Shown piece by piece: positions 26,157 through 34,678 of a stretch of 64,000 nucleotides of DNA. Origin of the DNA: Arenimonas terrae. Its GTDB lineage: Bacteria > Pseudomonadota > Gammaproteobacteria > Xanthomonadales > Xanthomonadaceae. Every line of letters starts with the position of its first letter. Position 1 is the first letter of the stretch. The notes beneath the pieces are model-generated. The model was not told the DNA's origin. It was given only the letters and a program-made list of their open reading frames with translations, and did not search any database. The DNA lies in contig NZ_SMDR01000005.1 in assembly GCF_006265115.1 (NCBI RefSeq), forward strand, positions 62,001 to 126,000, given 5' to 3'. Made by a program: the position numbers and the translations under genes.

Positions 26157-27074
26157 TCAGCGTTTGCTGCCCATCAGGCTGGTCAGCGCCGAGCCCAGCA
26201 CCACCAGCGCCGCGCCGGCGTAACCCAGCCAGCCGATGCGCTCGGGTGCGATGCTCGCCGGCCACAGCGTGTGCACTCCGGCCACGGCGGCGACGCACAG
26301 CAGCGGCGTGGTCGCCAGGATCGCCGACACCCGCGAAGCCTCCCAGTGCGCCAGCGCCTCGGCGAAGGCGCCGTAGGCCACCAGCGTATTGACCGCGCAG
26401 AACATCAGCAGGCCCCAGTGCAGGCCGTCGAGCTGCAGCAGCGCCGCCGGCCGCGCCAGCGGCAGCAGCACCACGCTCGCGCAAAGGTAGATCGCCAGCA
26501 GGATGGCCGGTGACGACAGCCGCAGCAGCAGCTGCTTCTGCAGCAGCGCATAAGCCGCCCAGACCACCGCCGCGAACACCACCAGGCCCGAACCGAAGGC
26601 ATAACCCCGGCCGCCGACGCCGAGCTGTTCGCGGAAGAACAGCGCCAGGCCGCCGAACAGGATCGCCAGCCCGGCCCACTGCCAGCCGTTGAAGCGTTCG
26701 CGGAACACGAAGATGCCGCCCAGGGCCATCAGCAGCGGCGCCAGCTGGATCAGCAGCTGCGCGTTGGCCGGCGACGTCCACTGCACGCCCAGCAGATAGA
26801 AGACGTAGTTGCCGATCAGGCACAGGGCCGCGGCCAGCAGCAGGCCCCAGCGCCGACCGTCGAGCGAGGCGAACCCGCCCAGGCCGTCGCGCGCTGCCAG
26901 CCAGGCCAGCATCACGCCGGCCGCGAGCAGGAAACGGAACCAGGTCAGGGTGTAGGGATCGAGCTGCTGCAGGGTGAGCTTTAGCGCCACCGGCAGGGTC
27001 GCCCAGCAGGCGGCGGTGACGAGGGCCAGCGTCAGGCCGAGTTTCCAGCGGCCGGAGGCCTGGTGCAGCGGCAT
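26157..27074 (-). CDS. EamA/DMT-family membrane transporter
   Basis: 305 residues with ten predicted membrane helices in two five-helix EamA repeats (first from LGLTLALVTAACWATLPVALKL, with PYTLTWFRFLLAAG; second from GLVVFAAVVWAAYALLQKQLL). It ends in SLMGSKR. Members export amino acids, metabolites or nucleobases; the substrate cannot be told. It is convergent with pepN, 48 bp apart. Confidence 0.88.
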   Translation of the reverse strand: MPLHQASGRWKLGLTLALVTAACWATLPVALKLTLQQLDPYTLTWFRFLLAAGVMLAWLAARDGLGGFASLDGRRWGLLLAAALCLIGNYVFYLLGVQWTSPANAQLLIQLAPLLMALGGIFVFRERFNGWQWAGLAILFGGLALFFREQLGVGGRGYAFGSGLVVFAAVVWAAYALLQKQLLLRLSSPAILLAIYLCASVVLLPLARPAALLQLDGLHWGLLMFCAVNTLVAYGAFAEALAHWEASRVSAILATTPLLCVAAVAGVHTLWPASIAPERIGWLGYAGAALVVLGSALTSLMGSKR

Positions 27075-27182
27075 CGGAACCCCCCGTGAAGGTCGCGCAC
27101 AGTAGCATGGGCGGGGGCGGGAGGATTAAGCACGGATTCACCGCCTCACGCCGAGACTGCCGTCGCCACCGGGGGAACTCCC

Positions 27183-28334
27183 ATGACTCGCCGCCTCGCC
27201 CGTTTCGCCCCGCTCCTGCTGCTTCTGCTCGCGGGCTGCGTCACCTATACCGACGGTTACTACCGTGGCGGCTATTACAGCGACGGTGGCTACTACTATC
27301 CGGCCGAGGATGGCTACGGCGACTACTACGCCGGTCCGGATTACGACGACTACGACTATTACGACGACTACGGCTATTCGTCGTACACGCCGTTCTGGGG
27401 CCTGGACCGCTACGGCTGCGGCGCCTGGTCGAGCTGCTCGCCGTACTGGAACAGCTACTACCGCCGACCCTACAGCGGCTGGAGCCTGTCCTTCGGCAGC
27501 CACTGGAACTGGGGCCACTGGGGCTGGTACGGCCATCACTGGTCGCCCTGGTACGACTACGGCTACTACAACCCACGTCCGCGTCCACGTCCGCCGCACC
27601 ACGGCCCGGGCCCGATCCCGGGCGGGCCGGGCGGCACGATCCGGCCGCCCTATACCGGCCCGATCGCGACCAATCCACCGCGCACGGACCCCGGCGAGAA
27701 TCCGCGCGGCCCCTTCCGCCCGCGTCCGCGTCCGGTCGAAGGCGGCACCTCGCCCGATGGCATGGGCGCCGTGACGCCGCGTCCGATGCCGCGCAGCGAT
27801 TTCCGCGACGGTCCCCGCAACCCGGGCGGCAAGCCCTACGGTCCGGGCGATGGTCGCGTGGCGCCGCAGCCGCGGCTCGATCCGCAGGCGCAGCCCGCCC
27901 CCGCGCCGCGCTACGAGCGGCCGGCGCCGCGCAGCGACTTCCGCAACCCGGGCGGCAAGCCCTATGGCCCGGGCGACGGCCGCGTGGCGCCGCAGCCGCG
28001 GCTCGAGCCGGATTCGCGCTACCCGCGCCCGACGGTGCGTGAACCGTCTCCGCCGCCGCGCTACGAACGCCCAATGGTGCGTGAAGCCGCGCGTCCCTCG
28101 CCGCCACCGCGTTACGAGCGCCCGGCCATGCGTGAAGCCGCGCCGCCGCCGCGCTACGAGCGCCCGGCGATGCGCGAGCCGGCGCCCTCGCCCTCGCCGC
28201 GTTACGAGCGGCCGATGGTGCGTGAGGCCGCCCGGCCGGCCCCATCGTCGTCCCCGCGCTACGAGCGCCCCGCGGCGCCGGTGCGCGAAACGAGACCTGC
28301 GTCACAGAACGAAACACGCGACGACGAACCCTGA
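27183..28334 (+). CDS. Tyr/Gly-rich lipoprotein with Pro/Arg repeat tail
   Basis: 383 residues, no recognised family. A lipoprotein signal (MTRRLARFAPLLLLLLAGC, lipid Cys at 19) is followed by a strongly Tyr/Gly/Asp-rich stretch (about 20-75), a Trp/His/Tyr segment (about 95-135) and a Pro-rich basic tail from about 140. The tail holds two copies of a unit starting RSDFR...NPGGKPYGPGDGRV (DNA about 27790-27885 and 27928-28010). Six further short units follow, of the form RYERP(A/M)(M/V)REA with PPP linkers (about 28050-28290). Such tails are usually disordered and may bind nucleic acid, peptidoglycan or polyanions; that is inference. It is preceded by a purine-rich ribosome site and followed by a GC hairpin. 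Confidence 0.7.
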   Translation: MTRRLARFAPLLLLLLAGCVTYTDGYYRGGYYSDGGYYYPAEDGYGDYYAGPDYDDYDYYDDYGYSSYTPFWGLDRYGCGAWSSCSPYWNSYYRRPYSGWSLSFGSHWNWGHWGWYGHHWSPWYDYGYYNPRPRPRPPHHGPGPIPGGPGGTIRPPYTGPIATNPPRTDPGENPRGPFRPRPRPVEGGTSPDGMGAVTPRPMPRSDFRDGPRNPGGKPYGPGDGRVAPQPRLDPQAQPAPAPRYERPAPRSDFRNPGGKPYGPGDGRVAPQPRLEPDSRYPRPTVREPSPPPRYERPMVREAARPSPPPRYERPAMREAAPPPRYERPAMREPAPSPSPRYERPMVREAARPAPSSSPRYERPAAPVRETRPASQNETRDDEP

Positions 28335-28356
28335 GCGCGGCGGCCCCTGATCCCGT

Positions 28357-28380
28357 TGCGCCGGCCCCCGGGCCGGCGCA
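28357..28380 (+). other. Strong GC hairpin after the repeat lipoprotein
   Basis: TGCGCCGGCCC pairs with GGGCCGGCGCA around two C. It starts 23 bp after the stop codon and lacks a T tract, so it may act in Rho-dependent termination or mRNA 3' stability. The remaining gap to about 28550 shows no trustworthy coding frame; only a small stem (CGCGTC with GACGCG, 28404-28422) was noticed there. Confidence 0.5.
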
Positions 28381-28553
28381 TCCTACGGCCCTGACTGACA
28401 CAGCGCGTCGCTTTATGACGCGAGCGTTGCCCCCGCATCGCCTGTTCGGCGCCCGGCACCAGGTCCCCTGGATTCCCCCTGTTCCAAGACCCGCCGGGCG
28501 CCGACTTTTCTTCCGATCCGCCGCGCAAAGCCGCGGATCCCTGCATCGGACGC

Positions 28554-28596
28554 AAAAAAAAGGGCTGGTAGCTCCCCCCCGGGAGCTACCAGCCCT
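28554..28596 (-). terminator. Very strong Rho-independent terminator facing left
   Basis: A perfect 16-bp stem (AGGGCTGGTAGCTCCC with its complement, loop GGGG on the minus strand) is followed on the minus strand by an uninterrupted run of T (plus-strand A at 28554-28561). No annotated minus gene lies upstream, so it must end some other transcript; it is assigned to the candidate small RNA. Confidence 0.9.
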
Positions 28597-28673
28597 GGCA
28601 TCCCTGTCACGCGCCTGACCAGCCCCTGTTCAGTCTGGTCGACGCCCCCCGGCGTTTGGCCGTGGCAGGTGCC
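28554..28673 (-). ncRNA. Candidate sigma-54-dependent small RNA (about 120 nt)
   Basis: The transcript is inferred from a -24/-12 promoter at 28683-28699 and a strong terminator ending at 28554. Between them the minus strand can form a stem GACCAG...CTGGTC (12-base loop) before the terminator hairpin. A 22-codon frame (28675-28607, starting MAPATAKRRG) exists, but it would start at or before the predicted transcription start without a ribosome site, so a non-coding product is favoured. No similarity to a named RNA family was recognised. It lies divergent from mnmG in a 458-bp gap. Confidence 0.6.
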
Positions 28674-28682
28674 ATTGAGTAA

Positions 28683-28699
28683 AAGCAGGAACCGTGCCA
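28683..28699 (-). promoter_or_regulatory. Sigma-54 (-24/-12) promoter
   Basis: The minus strand reads TGGCACGGTTCCTGCTT. The consensus is TGGCACGNNNNTTGCW; only one conserved base differs, and the invariant GG and GC pairs are exactly 12 bases apart. The predicted start is near 28673. Activation would need an NtrC-type enhancer-binding protein; none is encoded in the window. Confidence 0.7.
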
Positions 28700-28792
28700 A
28701 CCCGGCCAAGTGCGGCCGGACCGGCGGCGCGCAATAATCAGCGCCCCATCCGCGCCCCCTCCGCGCCCGGCGCGAACCAGGAACCCGGTCAC

Positions 28793-30670
28793 ATGTTGAG
28801 CTACGACGTCATCGTCATCGGCGGCGGCCACGCCGGCACCGAGGCCGCGCTGGCGGCCGCGCGTGCGGGTGCACGCACGCTGCTGCTCACGCACAGCCTC
28901 GAGACGGTCGGACAGATGAGCTGCAACCCGGCCATCGGCGGCATCGGCAAGGGCCACCTGGTGCGCGAGATCGACGCCCTGGGCGGCGCCATGGCGCGCG
29001 CCGCCGACGCCGCCGGCATCCAGTGGCGCACCCTCAACGCCAGCAAGGGCCCGGCCGTGCGCGCCACCCGCGCCCAGGCCGACCGCGTGCTGTACAAGCA
29101 GGCGATCCGGCGCATCGTCGAGAACCAGCCAAACCTGGATCTGTTCCAGCAGGCGGTGGACGACCTGGTGATCGAAGGCGATACCGTCACCGGCGTGATC
29201 ACCCAGAGCGGCCTGCGCTTCGGCGCGCGCGCGGTGGTGCTGACCGCAGGCACCTTCCTCGCCGGCCGCATCCACGTCGGCCTGGTGAACTATCCCGGCG
29301 GCCGCGCCGGCGATCCGCCCGCGACGACGCTGGCGCAGCGCCTGCGCGAACGGCCGTTCGTCGTGGACCGGCTCAAGACCGGCACGCCGCCGCGCATCGA
29401 CGGCCGCAGCATCGATTACGAGGGACTGGCCGAACAGCCGGGCGACACGCCGGTGCCGGTGTTCTCCTTCCTGGGCAGCGCCGCCGACCATCCGCGCCAG
29501 GTCAGCTGCTGGATCACGCATACCTCCGAGCGCACGCACGAGATCATCCGCGGCGGCCTGGACCGCTCGCCGATGTATTCGGGCGTGATCGAGGGCGTGG
29601 GTCCGCGCTACTGCCCCTCGATCGAGGACAAGGTGGTGCGTTTCGCCGACAAGGCCTCGCACCAGGTGTTCATCGAGCCCGAGGGCCTGGACACGCACGA
29701 GATCTATCCCAACGGCATCTCCACCTCGTTGCCCTATGAAGTGCAGTTCGAGCTGGTGCGTTCGATCAGGGGCTTCGAAAACGCGCACATCACCCGGCCG
29801 GGTTACGCCATCGAATACGACTACTTCGATCCGCGCGGGCTGAAGGCCTCGCTGGAAACCAAGCTGGTCGCCGGGCTGTTCTTCGCCGGCCAGATCAACG
29901 GCACCACGGGCTACGAAGAGGCAGCGGCCCAGGGCTTGCTGGCCGGGCTCAACGCCGCCCGCCACGTGCTGCAGCGCGTGGCCTGGTCGCCGCGCCGCGA
30001 CGAGGCCTACCTGGGCGTGCTGGTGGATGACCTGGTCACGCACGGCACCACCGAGCCCTACCGCATGTTCACCAGCCGCGCCGAATACCGGCTGCAGCTG
30101 CGCGAGGACAATGCCGATGCGCGCCTGACGCCGGTCGGCCGCGAGCTGGGACTGGTCGACGAAACCCGCTGGGCGGCGTTCTCGCGCAAGGCCGAGGCCG
30201 TCGAGCGTGAACGCGCGCGCCTGCAGGCGATCTGGGCTGCGCCGGGCGGCACGCTCGCGCGCGAACTCGAAGCGGCGACCGGCATCGTGCTGGCCCGCGA
30301 GGCCACGGCGCTGGACCTGATGAAGCGCCCCGAGCTCGACTACGCGCAGCTGACCGCACTGCCTTCGCTGCAGCCTGCGGTCGACGATGCCGCCGTCGCC
30401 GAGCAGGTCGAGATCGGCGTGAAATATTCCGGCTACCTCGAGCGCCAGCGCGAAGAGATCGAACGCAGCCGCCGGAACGAGGACAGCCGCATTCCGGCCG
30501 ACTTCGACTACGCCGGCATTCCCGGCCTGTCTGCCGAACTGCAGGGCAAACTGGCCAAGGTGCGGCCGGAAACCATCGGCCAGGCGCAGCGTATTCCCGG
30601 CATGACGCCGGCGGCGATCTCGCTGCTGCTGGTGCGGCTGGCCAAACAGCGCGGCCGCCGCGTCGCCTGA
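28793..30670 (+). CDS. mnmG: tRNA uridine-5-carboxymethylaminomethyl modification enzyme, FAD subunit
   Basis: 625 residues. With MnmE it adds the cmnm5 group to the wobble uridine of several tRNAs, using FAD, NADH and methylene-tetrahydrofolate. The FAD-binding start is [21 protein letters not shown] (about 6-26), followed by the MnmG signatures [20 protein letters not shown] and [16 protein letters not shown], then [12 protein letters not shown] and the catalytic-region [20 protein letters not shown]. Length equals the family norm. Start 28793 was chosen because the family begins here ([11 protein letters not shown]); an upstream in-frame ATG adds 33 unrelated residues. DUF2062 follows 21 bp later. 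Confidence 0.97.
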   Translation: MLSYDVIVIGGGHAGTEAALAAARAGARTLLLTHSLETVGQMSCNPAIGGIGKGHLVREIDALGGAMARAADAAGIQWRTLNASKGPAVRATRAQADRVLYKQAIRRIVENQPNLDLFQQAVDDLVIEGDTVTGVITQSGLRFGARAVVLTAGTFLAGRIHVGLVNYPGGRAGDPPATTLAQRLRERPFVVDRLKTGTPPRIDGRSIDYEGLAEQPGDTPVPVFSFLGSAADHPRQVSCWITHTSERTHEIIRGGLDRSPMYSGVIEGVGPRYCPSIEDKVVRFADKASHQVFIEPEGLDTHEIYPNGISTSLPYEVQFELVRSIRGFENAHITRPGYAIEYDYFDPRGLKASLETKLVAGLFFAGQINGTTGYEEAAAQGLLAGLNAARHVLQRVAWSPRRDEAYLGVLVDDLVTHGTTEPYRMFTSRAEYRLQLREDNADARLTPVGRELGLVDETRWAAFSRKAEAVERERARLQAIWAAPGGTLARELEAATGIVLAREATALDLMKRPELDYAQLTALPSLQPAVDDAAVAEQVEIGVKYSGYLERQREEIERSRRNEDSRIPADFDYAGIPGLSAELQGKLAKVRPETIGQAQRIPGMTPAAISLLLVRLAKQRGRRVA

Positions 30671-30691
30671 GCGGCGCGCGCCGCACCCGCC

Positions 30692-31288
30692 ATGCCGGTC
30701 CGTTCGCATCCGCTGCACCGCCAATGGCTGGCGCGCCGGCGCCGGCTGCGGCGCTGGCTGCGGCCGCTGCCGCGGCGCGCGAACGTCGACCGCTACCCGG
30801 TGATCAAGTGGTTCGCCGATGCCGCGCGGCGTCGGCCCTACCTCTGGTCGTTCAAGCGGCCGCAGGTGCTGGCCTCGCTGTATGCCGGCGGGGTGCTGGC
30901 GCTGCTGCCGGTGTACGGACTGCAGGTCGTCATCGGACTGGCGCTGGCGATCCTCGTGCGCGGCAACCTGACGGTGATGATCGCGCTGCAGATGATCACC
31001 AACCCGCTGACGCTGGCGCCGATCTACGTCGGCACGCATGCACTCGGGCGCTGGCTGATCGGACTGGCCGGTTTCGGCGACCGCGCCACCCCGCTGGGTC
31101 CCTATGTCGATGCGCTGGTGGTCGGCGGCATCTTCGGCGGCCTGGCCTTGGCCCTGGTGCTGGACTTGTCGTGGCGCGCGCTGGCCTGGGAAGCGCGGCG
31201 CTTCCGCGGCCAACGGCAGGCCCTGCACGAGCGCTTCGACTACCGCCACCACCGCCGCGAAGATGACGGCTCAGCGCACGGGCGGTAG
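30692..31288 (+). CDS. DUF2062 membrane protein
   Basis: 198 residues. A basic N-terminus is followed by the DUF2062 core: WSFKRPQVLASLYAGGVLALLPVYGLQ, a helix, then MIALQMITNPLTLAPIYVGTHALGRWLIG and a final hydrophobic segment GGIFGGLALALVLDLSW. Two to three membrane helices are likely. DUF2062 proteins are of unknown function, often beside glycosyltransferases or lipid genes. Here it follows mnmG by 21 bp and could share its mRNA. Confidence 0.85.
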   Translation: MPVRSHPLHRQWLARRRRLRRWLRPLPRRANVDRYPVIKWFADAARRRPYLWSFKRPQVLASLYAGGVLALLPVYGLQVVIGLALAILVRGNLTVMIALQMITNPLTLAPIYVGTHALGRWLIGLAGFGDRATPLGPYVDALVVGGIFGGLALALVLDLSWRALAWEARRFRGQRQALHERFDYRHHRREDDGSAHGR

Positions 31289-31291
31289 ATT
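31286..31291 (+). promoter_or_regulatory. -10 box directly before the sialidase-like gene
   Basis: TAGATT lies six bases before the ATG at 31298, with ATGACG 17 bp upstream as a possible -35. Transcription would start at the start codon (leaderless), which fits the lack of a ribosome site. Confidence 0.45.
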
Positions 31292-31297
31292 GCGGCG

Positions 31298-32497
31298 ATG
31301 AAAACCCTGCTCGCGCTGCTGCTGGTTCCCACCCTGGCCCCGGCCGCCACCGTCGCCGATTGGGCCTTGCCCGCGCCGCCCGGATCGGCCCAGCCCAATC
31401 TTTCTGTCGCGCCCGACGGCGACCTGCTGCTGAGCTGGATCGAGCGCCGCAAGGACGGCGGCCATCGGCTGGCCTTCGCGCGGCACGATGCCGCGACCGG
31501 CTGGTCGGCGCCGCGCACGATCGCCCAGGGCGACGACTGGTTCGTGAACTGGGCGGACTTCCCCGCGCTTCAGGCGCTGCCCGACGGCAGCCTGTGGGCG
31601 CACACCCTGGTGAAAAACGGTGTCGCCACCTATGCCTACGACGTGCGCCTGCAGCGTTCGACCGACGGCGGCGCCACCTGGACCGCGGCGACGCCGGTGC
31701 ACGACGACGGCACACCGACCGAACACGGTTTCGCAAGCCTCTGGGCCCAGGACAAACACACCCTGGGCATCGCCTGGCTCGACGGCCGCCACACCGGCGG
31801 CGGCCACGACCACGGCGGCCACGGCGGCGGCGCGATGACGCTGCGCGCCGCCACCTTCGGCCGCGACGGCCGCAAGCGCAGCGACAGCGAACTCGACGCC
31901 AGCACCTGCGACTGCTGCCAGACCGACGCCGCCGCCGGCGCGGACGGCCTGCTGCTCGCCTACCGCGACCGCGCCGAAGGCGAAGTGCGCGACATCGCCG
32001 TCGCCCGCTTCGACGGCAAGGCCTGGTCGGCGCCGGTGATCGTGCACGCCGACCGCTGGGTGATGCCGGCCTGCCCGGTGAACGGTCCGGCCATCGCCGC
32101 ACGCGGCCGCCAGGCCTGGGTGGCCTGGTACACCGCCGCGGGCGGCGCGCCTTCGATCCGCCTCGCTGCGTCGACCGACGCGGGCCGCCGGTTCGGGCCC
32201 ATGAGGCTCGTCGCCCAAGGCCCGGCCCAGCACGGCCGCGTCGACCTGGCCGCCGACAGCACCGGGGTCTGGGTCGCGTGGCTGGAAGAGGACCGCGGCC
32301 GGCAGTCCCTGTGGCTGGCGCGCTACGGCCATGACCTCGCCGCAGAACACTTCCGCCGGAAGGTCGCCGACGTCACCGGCCGCGGCCGGGCCACCGGCTT
32401 TCCCCGCCTGCAGCTGCAGGACGGCGCGGCCTTGCTGGCCTGGACCGACATCGTGGCCGGCCGGCCCCGGCTGCGGGGCGTTTCGGTCCGGCCCTGA
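31298..32497 (+). CDS. Exported sialidase-like beta-propeller protein
   Basis: 399 residues. A signal peptide (MKTLLALLLVPTLAPAA) is followed by a six-bladed BNR/sialidase-type propeller. Asp-box-like turns are seen in STDGGATWTAA (about 127-137) and STDAGRRFGP (about 290). Two oddities stand out: a His/Gly-rich loop HTGGGHDHGGHGGG (about 166-179) and a CDCC cluster in DASTCDCCQTDAA (about 203-215), a motif seen in some uncharacterised members. These suggest metal binding. No sialidase Arg triad could be assigned, so glycosidase activity is uncertain. A possible leaderless mRNA is suggested by the adjacent -10 box. Confidence 0.78.
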   Translation: MKTLLALLLVPTLAPAATVADWALPAPPGSAQPNLSVAPDGDLLLSWIERRKDGGHRLAFARHDAATGWSAPRTIAQGDDWFVNWADFPALQALPDGSLWAHTLVKNGVATYAYDVRLQRSTDGGATWTAATPVHDDGTPTEHGFASLWAQDKHTLGIAWLDGRHTGGGHDHGGHGGGAMTLRAATFGRDGRKRSDSELDASTCDCCQTDAAAGADGLLLAYRDRAEGEVRDIAVARFDGKAWSAPVIVHADRWVMPACPVNGPAIAARGRQAWVAWYTAAGGAPSIRLAASTDAGRRFGPMRLVAQGPAQHGRVDLAADSTGVWVAWLEEDRGRQSLWLARYGHDLAAEHFRRKVADVTGRGRATGFPRLQLQDGAALLAWTDIVAGRPRLRGVSVRP

Positions 32498-32554
32498 GCG
32501 ATTTGCACTGTACCCGGTGGTATGGAATCGGCCTTTGGATTAAGGTGATGCGGC

Positions 32555-32580
32555 CTCCCCCGGACCGATGTCCGGAGGAG
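32555..32580 (+). other. Hairpin in the long leader of the autotransporter gene
   Basis: CTCC-C-CCGGAC pairs with GTCCGG-A-GGAG around CGAT. A second stem (CACCG with CGGTG) lies about 50 bases on, in a purine-rich leader that runs to the gene start at 32691. No riboswitch class was recognised. The GGAG in the first stem is not the gene's own ribosome site, which is at about 32679-32683. Confidence 0.45.
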
Positions 32581-32690
32581 ACAGGCAGCGGCTCAAGGGG
32601 AGGGAGCGGCACCGGCGCAAGCACGGTGGCGCCGAAGGAGACCCTGGGCTCGTGGTCGTACAACCCATAAGCCCCGACAGGAGTTTTCCC

Positions 32691-34514
32691 ATGCCCCGTT
32701 TCCATCGTTTGGCCGGCGCCGTTGCCTTGGCGCTCGGTTGCGCCGGCGCCGCCCAGGCGCAAGAGTTCAGCAGCTTCGTCGTGTTCGGTGACAGCCTCAG
32801 CGACTCGGGCAACATCGCCCAGTTCAGCGGCCTGCCGGCCGGCAACAGCTTCACCACCAATCCGGATCCGGTCGCGGCCGAAATCATCGCGGCGGCCTTC
32901 GGCCTGCCGGGCACCAACTCGCTTGCCGGCGGTTCCAACTACGCCTGGGGCGGCGCCTGCGTGAACGCGGCCGGTGCCTGCCTCAACCCGGTGCCGAACA
33001 TCCCGACCCAGATCACGCAGTACCTGGCGCCGCGCAGCAACGCCGCCGATCCGAACGCGCTTTACAGCGTCTGGGGCGGCGCGAACGACATCTTCGCCGC
33101 GCTCGGCAACCCGGCCACCGCGCAGGCGGCCACCGTCGCCGCCGCCACCGCCTACGTGCAGCAGATCGGCCGCCTGCAGGCCGCCGGCGCCAACTACATC
33201 ATCGTCTACAACCTGCCCGACCTCGGCGTGACGCCCCAGTTCGCCACCAACCCGGCGGCCGGCACGATCAGCCAGATCACCGTGGTGTACAACACCGCGT
33301 TCGCCACCGGCCTGGCCCAGCTCGGCGACGGCATCATCCCGATCAACACCTTCGGCCTGATCAACGAGATCCGCGCCAACCCGGGCCTGTACGGCTTCAC
33401 CAACATCACCGGCACCGCCTGCGCGCCGGCCAACTCCGTGGCCTGCGGCCCGGCCGGTTCCGGCCTGCCGGCGACCTACCAGCCGGGCACCAACGAGACT
33501 TTCCTGTTCGCCGACGGCGTGCACCCGACCGGCGCGGCCCACCGCATGCTGGCCAACGTGGTGCTGTCGACCCTATCGGCGCCGGTGCAGGTGTCGTACG
33601 CGGGCGAAGGCGGCATCCAGGCCGCCGAGAACCACAGCCGCTCGGTCACCGACGAACTGATGTCCGACTTCCAGCTCGACCGCGAAGTGGGCAGCGTGCG
33701 CGGTTACGCGACGGTGCAGTACGGCGAGCAGGACTTCGACGGCACCTCGGCGGTCACCGCCGGCAGCGCCGACGTGATGACCCTGACCCTGGGCGCCAAC
33801 CACCGCGCCAGCGACAACGCCTACTGGGGCGTCGCGGTCAGCCTGGGCAACCACGACAACGACGTCGCCGGCGCCAACCTCGACAGCCGTCCGGTGCTGG
33901 CCTCGCTGCACGGTGCCCTGCGCTTCGGCGGCGGCGGTTACCTGAGCGGTGCGATCAGCGGCGGCAGCACCAGCGTCGACATCGAGCGCTACATCGAGCT
34001 CGGCCCGACCACCCGCATCGAAACCGGCTCCACCAGCGCCCAGCAGCTCGGCGCCGAAGTCGGCTTCGGCTGGCTGTTCGGCCAGGCCGGCGGCGTCCAG
34101 CACGGCCCGTTCCTGGGCGCGCAGTGGATCAAGCAGGAAATCGACGGCTACAGCGAAGACAACGGCACCGCGACCTCGATGAACTTCCGCGGCTTCGACC
34201 GCGATTCGATGGTCAGCCGCGTCGGCTACCAGCTGATGGGCGGCACCGCCGACGGCTTCCGTCCGTACGCGCGCGTGGCCTACAACGAAGAGAGCGAGGA
34301 CGACCAGGTGGTGGTCAACGCCGGTTCGAACTCGATGCCGGGCCGCTTCACCCTGGGCGGCTACACCCCGTCGCAGGACTGGATCAGCGCCGACATCGGC
34401 TTCAACTGGGGCTTCAGCGAGAACGTGACCGGCTTCTTCGCCTACACCGGCCGCTTCAGCGACGACAGCCAGGAGCGCAACAGCATCAGCCTGGGCCTGC
34501 GCACCACCTTCTGA
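32691..34514 (+). CDS. Autotransporter GDSL esterase/lipase
   Basis: 607 residues. A signal peptide (about 1-23, ending AAQAQ) is followed by an SGNH/GDSL hydrolase passenger (about 25-295): block I FGDSLSDSGN with nucleophile Ser35, block III WGGANDIF, and block V with Asp275 and His278 in DGVHPTGAAHR. The C-terminal about 270 residues form an autotransporter beta-barrel ending in SLGLRTTF, with terminal Phe. The build matches EstA/ApeE-type enzymes that stay on the cell surface and cleave acyl esters. The start is supported by ACAGGAG seven bases upstream, and an earlier in-frame ATG would add 41 non-signal residues. A strong terminator follows. Confidence 0.93.
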   Translation: MPRFHRLAGAVALALGCAGAAQAQEFSSFVVFGDSLSDSGNIAQFSGLPAGNSFTTNPDPVAAEIIAAAFGLPGTNSLAGGSNYAWGGACVNAAGACLNPVPNIPTQITQYLAPRSNAADPNALYSVWGGANDIFAALGNPATAQAATVAAATAYVQQIGRLQAAGANYIIVYNLPDLGVTPQFATNPAAGTISQITVVYNTAFATGLAQLGDGIIPINTFGLINEIRANPGLYGFTNITGTACAPANSVACGPAGSGLPATYQPGTNETFLFADGVHPTGAAHRMLANVVLSTLSAPVQVSYAGEGGIQAAENHSRSVTDELMSDFQLDREVGSVRGYATVQYGEQDFDGTSAVTAGSADVMTLTLGANHRASDNAYWGVAVSLGNHDNDVAGANLDSRPVLASLHGALRFGGGGYLSGAISGGSTSVDIERYIELGPTTRIETGSTSAQQLGAEVGFGWLFGQAGGVQHGPFLGAQWIKQEIDGYSEDNGTATSMNFRGFDRDSMVSRVGYQLMGGTADGFRPYARVAYNEESEDDQVVVNAGSNSMPGRFTLGGYTPSQDWISADIGFNWGFSENVTGFFAYTGRFSDDSQERNSISLGLRTTF

Positions 34515-34538
34515 TCCATCGCGTCATCGTGTCGGGAA

Positions 34539-34564
34539 AGGCCGCCCTCCGGGGCGGCCTTTTT
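34539..34564 (+). terminator. Rho-independent terminator after the autotransporter gene
   Basis: AGGCCGCC pairs with GGCGGCCT around CTCCGG and runs into five T. It is 25 bp after the stop. Confidence 0.9.
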
Positions 34565-34678
34565 CTTTGCGTGGCCGAAGCGCGCAACACAGCATCCGCC
34601 GGCCATGACCTGGCAGGTCATTGCGGCGGCGCAGTTCGATCCCGATGATCGTTCCCGAACCCAGACACGGAAACGACC

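Noticed and set aside
28607-31252. 881-codon minus frame antisense to mnmG and DUF2062
   Set aside because: Shadow of mnmG; only its last codons coincide with the candidate small RNA.
32600-32660. Glycine- or manganese-riboswitch-like run (GGCGCCGAAGGAG)
   Set aside because: Only a short stretch agrees; the paired stems and other core elements of either class could not be found.
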